Source: Cruorifilaria tuberocauda
Taxonomy: Eukaryota; Nematoda; Chromadorea; Rhabditida; Onchocercidae
Length of the DNA: 64,000 nt
Reading direction: 5' to 3'
NCBI GenBank assembly: GCA_013365365.1
Contig: JABVXU010000046.1
Location: forward strand, 62,001 to 126,000
Positions within the stretch are counted from its first letter, which is position 1, and each line of letters starts with the position of its first letter. The translations under genes were made by a program, and so were the position numbers. Under the pieces are notes generated by a model. That model did not search any database and was not told the origin of the DNA. It saw only the letters and a program-made list of their open reading frames with translations. This document shows, one piece after another, positions 55,301 through 64,000 of the stretch.

Positions 55301-58300
55301 GGAAGCTGGAAAAGCTAATCATTCCTTCCTATAATTCCAGTATCCAAACAAAATCATTCAAACGAATTTTTCATGAAACAACACAATATGCACTTTTTAA
55401 GAGAGCACAAAAATGCACTTTCTCATCGTTTTCATTTCATTTTCAGCTTTTCCTTCCTTGCGAAACGTAAATTTGTTATATGAAATAGCTGCTATTACTA
55501 AATTTTATTGGTATGAAAAAACGAATTCATTCCAATTCTCTTCCAATCTCTGATCATCTCATTCAATTTCCTTAACAGCTTAATCATTTCATCCATTTCA
55601 GTTCCAATTCAAGAATGAAAAATAACACTTTGCTTATAACGTTGAAATAACTTTTATTTTCATTCTTGCCTAAATGAATACAACTAAATTAAAGAGTAAA
55701 AGAAGTGATGATTATAAATTAGTTTATGATGATACTAGAGATCTAAAAAACTGGAACAGTTTAAATAGAATGTAAATAATTAAAAAAAAGTTTGCCAGTG
55801 AAATGATGAATGAAAAATTTTTGTACGGAAAAGAAAACGGTCAGAATGATTTAAATATTTCGAAAATTAAAAATATAGTAGAATGAATGGACGAAATCGC
55901 ACTTCACTTCATTACAATTATTTGCTCTTTTCCGATTTTAAACCGGTTTCTTCACTAATATATCAACCTGTTTACGTAGGTAACACAATCGCATGAAGTA
56001 CAACATTTTGAAGAATTACTGCACGAAATGAGCACAACTTTTTTTCCTTATTTAACATTTTTGCAATAAAATCGGAAAACTGAAATCTTTAGGAAAAAAA
56101 GAGTAATTCTAGAAAAAAAACTCAATCAAATCTATCGTACCGGCGAAAGAGAGTGCGTCCAGAACGATTCTGCAATTCTTTAACGGAAAAACGACTTTAG
56201 CAAGCGAAAATCAAATCAGCAGTTTGTTTCATTACTTACGTTCAACTAGAAAAAAGAAATCTGTCATTTTATGAAAAAACAAAAGTCCAAAGCTGTTAAT
56301 TTCACTTTTTTCTCCAAAATTTTCTTTTTTCTGCCATAATTAATCACTGATAAATTTTTGTAACAAATTAAAGCTGTCCAGAAGGAATGATTTTGAATTT
56401 TTTGCAAGTATTTTTGATTATAAATTACGCACAAAATTCAATTTGCTTTACATTTCTCTTAGATAATTTATCACTTTGCTCATATAGAAATTTGATTATT
56501 TGATAATTGGAAAGTAGATAATTGACCGCCAATCATGGAAAGTAACCATTTTATTAGATAATAATAATTGAAAAGCAAAGTTGCCGACTGATTTACTTCT
56601 TTATAATTTATAAGTAATCAATTGTAAACATAATAGTCTAATTTGACCTGATCTCATAATAGGATCAATAACGAATTCTCTTCTTGGCAAATTTGAGAAA
56701 GTTTTTTTCTGATAACGTACTTCAATCATCCTCATATATATTACTGGATCTTTTTTTGCTCTTCGCTCACTCGATATGATCAATAAAAGATTTCTCGAAA
56801 AAGTGATCGGATGATTAGGAGGAACGTTTGAAATTTAATGTAATTATATAATCATTGGATCTAACTAATGCAGAGAAGGGAGAAAAATAGTAGAAAAATT
56901 GATAATGTTACTAATACTAATTAAATTTAACTGCCAGAAATGTTTAGCAATTCATTCTGTAAATAGAATTTGGATTAAAAACAGAAGTACAATCGATATC
57001 AAACGACAATCCTTGATTAAAAAATAATACTCAAGCAATGGTAATATGCCTAACTGAATCGCTAAAAAGTCTGTTGCAGGTGCAAGTGCAAGTAGCAGCA
57101 CTTTCGTGCAAAAATTTAAATGTTTCAACAATATTAAAAATAGTCTGCAAAAGTTAAAAATTGGATAGAGGAAAGAGAAATTCACAGCCCTCTCACAAAA
57201 CATTCTAATTTGATATGAATTAAGTTTAATTTTATTCATGAATAGCAAAAACATGAGCAAGTAGTAAAAAAGGAGAGAGGGAGAGAAAGAGATGTTGAAG
57301 TGATTAGCGTTGACATCAGTGGTATAAAGTTGTGTATATAATGGCTCGATGGAAATAAGTCTATTTTGACAAGTTATAAAATTTGAAAAGTCTCGAATCC
57401 TTTTGGGAATGCAAATTCAAAGTTATCCAAATCTACTCTTCCAAACAAACACGCTCCTTGCTTAGAGGTGGAAAATTTTGATTTCAGCTTCGAGCTCTCT
57501 CCAATAAATCTTTGCCATTCATCTTTTAGACGATATATAAGCATTACCTTACAGCTCTAGCAAGTAATACTTACCATGTTTGAATGTCTCTGCAGAAGTT
57601 GCTCGTGCGAGACGTTTCTGCACGATAAAATTCGCATTTTCAGTCACCTTTACCACAGGTAAAAAACTTGTACTAGCTGAAAATGAAACAAAATAACTAT
57701 TTTTGTTTGGAAATTTATACTAAAACAGAACGAAAGATGACAATCAAAAGAGGAATTGTTGAAATAAAATTAAAAATTTACAGCATTAACCGTAAAAATA
57801 GCAATTGATTTGATAATTATGATGATAACAGTGGTAATTAAGACTTTTTAGGTTATAACGTCTGATAATTTCTCTATTACCGCATCTTTTTCCATGATAG
57901 CAGTTGATGGTTTTAAAAGATGTTTTGTACTATGAATACTTGAAGCAATTGCTTATTAAACGGTTAGAGAAGATATTAGCTGAAAAGAATCGTCAATATC
58001 TACTTAATCATTTCATGCATGATTTGATGATTCTGATATGATAAGATTTTTTAAGAGGTCTAGAGTTCATACCTAACTGTTCATATCTAACTTGCAAATC
58101 ATATCCTACTCAGGAAATATAATGCAAGAATGTTTTGGTAGTTTTTTTGATGACGACATAAAAATTACACGATAGAATGATGATGATGATGATGGTAAAG
58201 TTATCAAGTGTTGACCTCAGTAATAAATTAAATTATCTATCATTAATAATATCATTTCTAAGCAAAAATCTGATAGAATTCAGGCCATCAATCATTCTCA

Positions 58301-61300
58301 AAACAATAAATTCAAAATGCTTCTAATGATGGAGCACAATTCTACAAATAACAATTTTGATATCATTGAAGGAAACCTCTTTTTCATGATTCATCCATTC
58401 AAAAAAATACAGTAAAATTGAAATTTTGCAGATATTTCATAACAAATTTTACAAATTAACCAAATTTGAAATTTTCAAAATTACAACAGACATTTCCCAG
58501 AACATGAAAATGTGCTTCTCACATCTACCACCTTTTTAATCATTGAGTTGTTAATCTGATTTCTGTCCCAAAATATTTACTTGTCTAATATAAGCGAGAA
58601 TAAATGCGTAAATTACTGATTGATTAACTTAATAAGACATGAAGATGTATTTCAGACTGAAATCCCGAACGATTTGAAGCAGTATTGAATCTAAAAATGC
58701 GCATCATAATAAAAGCAAAATTATGAATATACTTTGCAAATATGGCTATTAGAGCAATCCATTTAACTTAAAAACAAAGTGACAGTACTCTAATACATTC
58801 ATCAAAATGAAGAAGAGATTTGAAAGAAAGTATAAAATGGTTAAACTAAAATGCGGTTGCGATTATTATAATCATCATTATATCATCAGTGTAGTTTACC
58901 TAATGTCAACTATTATCACCAATACGGATTTTATTTAAAAATAATAGCTGCAAAGTGGAATACAATTATTTTTGTAGAAAAAGTTGCAGAAGATGATGGA
59001 AAATATAAAAATAAGGGAAAGAGAAGTTCAACTTCATGTATACGTCTTGAAAAGTGATTTTGTGATAATTCTATAACTCTTACCGCTTACACTTCACATT
59101 CTAAGTTAGACACTAAAGCCTTCGGTCTGCAAATATTCCTTTATGCGTTTTGAATAGATAATCTTAATTCTGTTCAATGACATAGCAAGAATGAATGCAA
59201 ATAGTTCAGGAAATTAATTATCCATATTTTTTTTCAGATCTATCCTTCCTCTATTATTTTCCAGGAATCATGCATAAACCATCAATCCTTAATCTTCACT
59301 TTCCAATACGAATTCATTAATATTATGAGCGTAAAATACATTAACTTCTGAAGATAGTCTTCTCATTTCCTTGAAAATTCATAAATAACTGAAAAAAATT
59401 GGAAAAACTACATCGGAAACGCGATTAGCAACTCTATACTTGGTGTTATGTCTTTTCATCAGTGAAATGCTTTTTTGCAAACACGTGCAAATTCTACAGT
59501 CCTGAAATCATCTTTTTTTTCGAATTAATATGAAATATAATTTTCCTCTTTCTTTTTTTCAAGACAGTCTTCGCTTTATTCCTAACAATGAAATTAGTCA
59601 TTCCAATCTCGAATTTCGAATGCCTTTTTTTCAAATTTTTGCCACCAAATTATAGGAAAGAGAAGACGATGCCAGTCTGAGTATAATAAAACTTTTGCTC
59701 CAAGAATAGAATGTGTGGTAGTTTTAGAAGAAATTACAATCAACCGACTCGTCAGATGAAGAAATCGTTATCCTTGGAAATAATTACCTCTTCCTTTCCC
59801 TTCTTTTTTAGCGAATGAATAGTGATCTTTTGAAACTTCGCATTCATTATGAATTTTATGTTACTCGAAATTGAGGAAAAGGTTTCTAATTTAAGGTATG
59901 ATCTTATTTATTATAATATTTAATAATAAATCATAATTTTTCCATACAGCAAGTAGATATAATATTGCTTCAGTATCGTTTTGTGATAAGCCGATAAGGA
60001 GGGAAATTATCTGTAGACGAAAAAATCTGAAGCTATGATTTTGATATTGAGGCTTTCTTAAATCAATGAAGAATAATGGTATCCGAAAAAATGAAAAAGT
60101 TCTTAAAATTAATTTTTTAACATTATTAGAAATATTACTCATTCCGCTAAAAAAAGTACTGATATGTACTATCCTTTAAAAAAAAAATAAAATGAAAAAC
60201 AAATGAAAAGTTAAGTAAACAGTGGTACAGAGAAAGAAACAAAATGAGCCGATATTTTTTTCGTAATGGAAATAATTAATGGAAAGCATCGATTTCTACA
60301 ATTGAGTATAATCGAATTTGATAGCTTTATTACTTACCATAAATTCTCTTTTTCCCTCTCTTTCTCAGATGATTAATAAATTTTTATAAAAAAAATTTTT
60401 TTTATTCCTGAATAAAAAAGTAAACAAACCATGTAAACAATCGAAGTTCCCGTCAGTAAAAGAAAATCGTTTTTGTGTTGGAATATTTGTTACATACTTC
60501 GTGCCATTAATTCTTCCAGTGGAATTAGATTGAAAAGAGTTGTCAGGTAAGACAGGTACGCTTAGCAAGGGTTCGCTTATTCTCTTTTTCCTCGCCACTG
60601 AGGATGTTGAATTTCCATTCCTCGTCTGATCTTGTCGCCACATATCGAAGTGTGAAGTTTTTGGAATGTTTAAAACTTGCTTTTCCTCATCGATGGAATC
60701 GATCGAGTGAATATCACTTGGAAAATTACTTTCTGAAGTAACCTGAAATGAATAAAATTTACGAAACATTTGTCAGGCTGTATTTTTCAGAGTAAAAAAA
60801 ATTCCAAATAAAACTTCAAGCAGCAAGCAATTTATTATTCGATATCAGTTCAAAAGATATAAGTTCGCAGGTGCTGTTAGGTTTGCAAAGAAAGAAAACT
60901 ATTTAAATGTGGAAAACTGGAAAATAACAGAGTAGTTTCTTCAATTTTGCATTTCAACAAGTCAAATGATCATCCAAATATATTAAGTAAGCAAAAAAGT
61001 GCCGCTTTGAATAGATGAATAAATGAAAGATATAAACTCTTCGTGAATTACTAACAGAATATGCTGAATTTCGTGAGAGATTCGAATAATTTTTGATCTC
61101 ATTGTTATCCGAAGTATATATGGGAAATCGTTGTAGAGCGGTTGAGGATGACTCATTTGACGTCATCGGACTGGCGTAGTATGAGGTTAAGCGAGTGGTA
61201 TTACGTACATTTTGCCACGTAAGTGATTCATTTGAATGATTCATATCTGATTGTAAGTGTAAGTTATGAGTAGAAACAGATCGTCTTTCTGGAAAACGTA

Positions 61301-63758
61301 TGATAATTTAGATGAATTTTTAACAAATGATATCAAAAATTATTATATAATTTTTAAATTAAAAAGTTTCCAGAAGTATCATTATCATTTATGACATGAT
61401 TAAAATTTTATTAAATTAAATACTTGAATAATAAAGGTAAGCTCAAGTTATCGTAAAATATAAACTGAAGTAACAAATGTAATAATCTCAACTTTGTTTG
61501 GAATTATAATCATTTCAATTCCTACAGCAATAAGTTGTAGAAATTAAACAGATAGGAAATTCACTTAATCACTGATTTATGAAAGTGTCATTTTTCTAAT
61601 GGCGCATTGTTTAACGAATTATTCAACTCATGACAACGAGTAAGGAAAAGATGGTAGGAGAATAACAGGTGGGTTAGACACATTTTATTATCAATTAGAC
61701 AACGAATAGATGTAAGAGGTTCGGATAAGATCGGAATATAAATTTGAGGGACGCAATCAAGAAAAACAAATTATCTTTACCTCGATGAAAATTACTTGCT
61801 GAAACAGCTGCCAAAAATGAAGCTTGTCGTGTGATACGATGTTTAAAAGATTTTTCTGGACATGAAAAAGTACTGATCATATCTAGAAGGAAATTCGCAT
61901 GAACAGAGCCTAACATCTTAAGTCCTAATTAAAAAGAAATCAATAGAATTAAAAAAAAGTAACAAATGTAGCGTTCAAATTTTCAATAAAAATTATATCG
62001 CGAAGAGAGATAAGAAATAAATTTGTAAAATTATTTATTTCAAAATTTTCTAATTTTTTCTCGACTTACCAGAACTCTCTCTTTGGTTAGAATAATCTTT
62101 AAATTGGTCCTTATCATAATAATTCTTGATATTTTCCTGAAATGGATGCAATCATTAATAAAAGTTTTAACTTTAAAAAAAAAAAACTTCGCCTCGAAAA
62201 CCAGAAGTCTCGTACTTTCTCCATCCAAAAAACACTTTTTCTGATAATTTCTATTTATTTTCCTTCTTGTAATTCCGTAACATTCATTTCCCACTGCAAT
62301 AAATTTTTCTTTATTTTACTTCAGCCTCACTCAGTCTTCACCCTTTATATTAAGCTAACTTCACGTATTTTCTGCACAAGTAAGTATATTGCTGTCATAA
62401 TCAGATTAACAATATTTATTAAAGTCCTCTCATAACAACAAAGATTTCACGCTGAGTAATTTTGGAAAATTTCTCATCTTCGCATCTATCAAATTTGTTT
62501 TAACAATTTCAAGCAGAAAATTTACTACAGTTAATAGTTGGAAAATTATAAAAAATCGCATAGGATGAATAAATCATGAATCGCTAGCAATGGAATTTGA
62601 AATCGTTTTCAAATTCTCGTCTTTATTTTTTACAAAATTAAATTTCAAAAAAAGATTATTTTACCATTAAAGAGTGGCATTGTTTTTAATGGAAATTCAT
62701 CTTTGGAATAATTTGATTGCTACTGAAACTTTAGTGAAAAACTACTGTCTAAATATTTTATAATGAACTAAAAATGAATTTACACCGCAAATTTCAAGCA
62801 TACTTCATAAAATTAAGAATTGCCAATGAAAAATTTGATAAAATCTAAAATACTTCAAAAAATAAGCAATTACCTCTGTTCCTTGAAAGAATAAATTATT
62901 GGAGGTATTTATAGAATGTTGTAAACGTAAGCAATTCGTTTGTCTTGCTGGCGCTAAACATACATAATTCTGACTTTTTAATTCTAACCCATTGTTATCA
63001 ATCGCTATATTATTTCGTGATATTTTATTGAATTTTACCTGAAACTTTAATTTTTCACTATTTCAAATGAAATTTTTTCCATTCGAATATAACAAATATC
63101 ACTTAATAGTAATGTCTTAATTGAAACCATAGAATAAAATGTGATGATTTTAATGAAATTAGTGTTCGTCGAATGCCAGGCAATCTTACCATACTCTTTT
63201 TGAACGGAATACGCCTTCGAATCTCACTGCACATTTTTGCAATTAACTTTTCAGATTCCTGAACACTCGTACTCTCCAGATATGATGCGGATGATCTGGA
63301 AATGGATGATGGCGCAGATGGCTGTAGCGAAACTTGCAGCTCACTTCGAGTACGCGGTAACGGTGCCAGATGTTCATAATTGAGTGATGGCGGTGATGGC
63401 GGTGCTACAATCATTTTTGGTTCCATTTCGCGGCGCTCATTTAAATGAAAAACTTCGGAATTTGAATGCCTCAAAAAAAAAGATATGTAAAGATTATAAT
63501 TTTCTATCAGACCTAAATTTAATTTTCCATTTAAACTATAAAAGTAACTAATGCAGAAATATTGCAAAGTAATGAATCAAAATAATAAATTATTACTATA
63601 ATCAGGAAAGAGAAGCACATATTCTATTCCTCCAAATAAAGAAAAATAAATTATTTGCAAAATTACCTGATGTCATATTTATATACTGGAGTATTTTGAT
63701 GGTCTAATTTATTGTCATAAAAACCATCTCTACAACAGCAATCATTTCGTTTCAACCA
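25375..63758 (-). CDS. pac-1: Rho GTPase-activating protein, ARHGAP21/23 (PAC-1) type, 5' partial
   Basis: Rho-family GAP; in C. elegans PAC-1 acts at cell contacts to set radial polarity. Exons: 63758-63667, 63469-63190, 63038-62874, 62136-62070, 61924-61781, 61288-61038, 60742-60430, 57676-57575, 49290-49134, 43465-43279, 42883-42764, 42691-42527, 42250-42119, 40494-40340, 39824-39653, 32023-31791, 31581-31448, 31144-30981, 30334-30197, 29820-29650, 29429-29340, 29126-29001, 28796-28578, 28436-28263, 28101-27841, 27528-27265, 27119-26889, 26596-26405, 26107-25922, 25722-25375. All phases agree over 1810 residues. The order is a Ser/Asn-rich N-terminal region, PH (about 667-790), RhoGAP (about 995-1195), then a Ser/Thr-rich tail with RRHTL. 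Strings such as [13 protein letters not shown] and MVTHMSDQ closely resemble ARHGAP21. The first exon opens at an acceptor without a start codon, so the gene runs off the edge. The vertebrate N-terminal PDZ domain is not seen and may lie outside. The largest introns are 8.3, 7.6 and 5.7 kb. Confidence 0.93.
28776..31025 (-). other. RhoGAP catalytic domain, split over five to six exons
   Basis: The domain starts at [15 protein letters not shown] (equivalent to FGVxLxxCPPS) and runs through [57 protein letters not shown] and [13 protein letters not shown] to YEWMFDD. The catalytic arginine finger is the R of GIYRIPGN (about residue 1036). The lysine and arginine of the FLRKLPEPL helix and the asparagine of NLALMFGP are also present, so the GAP should be active. 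Confidence 0.92.
30819..30859. repeat. Perfect inverted repeat, 13-bp arms, 15-base loop
   Basis: Arms GAGAGAATTAATA (30819-30831) and its exact complement (30847-30859) flank a 15-base loop. It lies in the intron just upstream of the exon carrying the arginine finger. It would fold as a stable stem in the transcript. No function is known. Confidence 0.6.
32024..39652 (-). other. 7.6-kb intron of the RhoGAP gene
   Basis: This separates the last PH exon from the linker before RhoGAP. It contains a GA microsatellite (33209-33232), ATT-rich DNA around 33410-33480 and a slightly GC-richer patch at 36270-36560. No exon with matching phase was found. Several plus-strand open frames below 90 codons have no support. 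An internal promoter for a short isoform in the 36.3-36.5 kb patch is possible but not shown. Confidence 0.5.
33209..33232. repeat. (GA)n microsatellite
   Basis: About twelve uninterrupted GA units, followed by an imperfect purine tract to about 33250. Intronic in the RhoGAP gene. Confidence 0.9.
40544..40565. repeat. Perfect 22-bp palindrome
   Basis: TAATTAATTGA followed by its complement TCAATTAATTA, in the intron upstream of the third PH exon. Related TGATCAA elements repeat just before it (from about 40518). Low complexity makes chance plausible. Confidence 0.5.
40942..40955. repeat. (GA)n microsatellite, short
   Basis: Seven GA units inside a wider purine tract from about 40923 to 40960, intronic. 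Confidence 0.8.
43189..43208. repeat. (TA)n microsatellite
   Basis: About ten TA units in the intron between the exons at 43279 and 42883. Confidence 0.85.
43960..44214 (+). CDS. Coding-like open frame nested in a RhoGAP intron, unidentified
   Basis: There are 84 open codons before TAA on the strand opposite the host gene, after a TGA at 43957-43959. There is no ATG near its start; the first ATG (44164) is deep inside. It would therefore have to be an exon or a broken copy. The inferred peptide is hydrophilic with a balanced composition (motifs [20 protein letters not shown] and [15 protein letters not shown]), unlike the poly-N/K/I frames usual in this AT-rich DNA. I do not recognise it. 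A TTTTAG at 43995-44000 could serve as acceptor. No partner exon was found, so it may be chance or a fragment. Confidence 0.22.
   Translation, partial: NFDGIQSVTTENFSDTLCETSSKCNQLNDRQVQIATGLNSFKQRIKHNPTASEVFFWNNSQKFNKEEKMMAEKMNRALKCDKKA
46014..46048. repeat. TATG/TGTG-rich microsatellite
   Basis: An alternating tract of ATGTAT and GTGT units, mostly dinucleotide purine-pyrimidine alternation, intronic. Confidence 0.8.
52561..52726. repeat. Minisatellite, 29-30 bp unit, about six degenerate copies
   Basis: Units start at 52561, 52591, 52620, 52649 (a shortened 18-bp copy), 52667 and 52698. The core is CCACCTGATATTTCCCTGCC plus a C-rich part. The second and third units are nearly identical and the last two have diverged. 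The unit length is not a multiple of three, so it is not coding. On the strand of the host transcript it is rich in G runs (GGTGGGG, CAGGG), standing out from the AT-rich surroundings. Confidence 0.9.
53596..53623. repeat. Perfect inverted repeat, 10-bp arms, 8-base loop
   Basis: ACTTATATCA (53596-53605) and TGATATAAGT (53614-53623) flank TGCGTGCC. Intronic; hairpin-forming; function unknown. Confidence 0.6.
57677..60429 (-). other. 2.75-kb intron of the RhoGAP gene
   Basis: It carries a short (GAT)n tract at 58178-58194. No exon or RNA gene was recognised. The donor is GTTTGT (60429-60424) and the acceptor ATTTTCAG; they join in phase 1. Confidence 0.5.
58178..58194. repeat. (ATG)n trinucleotide repeat, short
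   Basis: Five to six GAT/ATG units in the intron between the exons at 60430 and 57676. Confidence 0.8.
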
Positions 63759-64000
63759 CTGAAAATTATGGTACTGTTTTAAAAATTAGCAATTTTAAGT
63801 AAAAAAGAAGGCAACATTTAAGTAAAAATAATACTGTTCCATATGATATAACATTTTTCTATATTTAGTCACTTATGATTGACTTATAAGATTTGAGAAG
63901 AAAGACAATAAAATTATCATAGGAAAAGTGATAGATTTCTGTGTTTAAATTTAAATTTACAATATATTTATATCTATTGAAATTAAGAGCAATATGAAGT

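Larger units (their letters stand above)
49291..57574 (-). other. 8.3-kb intron of the RhoGAP gene
   Basis: The largest intron in the window; flanking exons join in phase 1. It contains a short CAT microsatellite (about 50423-50437), a degenerate minisatellite of 29-30 bp units (52561-52726), an inverted repeat (53596-53623) and a GA-rich tract near 57270-57295. I found no exon with good splice sites and matching phase. Confidence 0.5.

Noticed and set aside
1..64000. tRNA, rRNA, CRISPR arrays, transposons, viral sequence
   Set aside because: Looked for tRNA TPsiC-like motifs, spaced direct repeats, long terminal inverted repeats and transposase or polymerase motifs by eye; none could be supported. 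A tRNA or repeat search program would be decisive.

Overview
This is a stretch of AT-rich (about 30% GC) eukaryotic nuclear DNA. Introns are short to medium, with T-rich ...TTTCAG or ...TTTTAG acceptors and GTAAGT/GTTTGT-type donors. The gene set (intraflagellar transport protein, THADA, small secreted EGF protein, PAC-1/ARHGAP21-type RhoGAP), the base composition and the splice sites suggest a nematode, most likely a filarial (clade III) species. The species itself is inferred and was not tested.

Layout. At the left edge (104-274, +) there may be the last exon of an upstream gene. From 687 to 1486 lies the 5' flank of the first full gene, which includes a near-palindromic X-box (RFX/DAF-19 site). 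From 1487 to 11800 (+) is a complete 31-exon gene for IFT139/TTC21B, a TPR subunit of the IFT-A complex. Its reconstructed product is 1308 residues and the reading frame is consistent across all 30 introns. Tail to tail with it, 20522-12208 (-), is a 21-exon gene that I call a compact THADA/Trm732 homologue (about 1194 residues). From 23231 to 21651 (-) is a four-exon gene for a 117-residue secreted protein with two EGF-like domains; long-ORF searches miss it because every exon is short. From the right edge to 25375 (-), more than 38 kb is occupied by one gene, an ARHGAP21/23 orthologue (C. elegans PAC-1 type). Thirty exons encode 1810 residues with a PH domain and a RhoGAP domain. Its 5' end lies outside the window. 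The rest of the right-hand 40 kb is intron, with microsatellites, one minisatellite, a few perfect inverted repeats and one coding-like open frame on the opposite strand.

How the genes relate. They do not form an obvious pathway or operon. IFT139 acts in cilia, and the X-box suggests it belongs to the RFX/DAF-19 ciliary regulon. THADA acts with the FTSJ1/Trm7 methyltransferase on tRNA. PAC-1/ARHGAP21 inactivates Rho-family GTPases at cell contacts. The EGF protein is secreted and of unknown role. I see no CRISPR, tRNA, rRNA, transposon or viral element that I can support. All gene models were built by hand from splice signals, frame continuity and recalled family similarity. No search or alignment was run.
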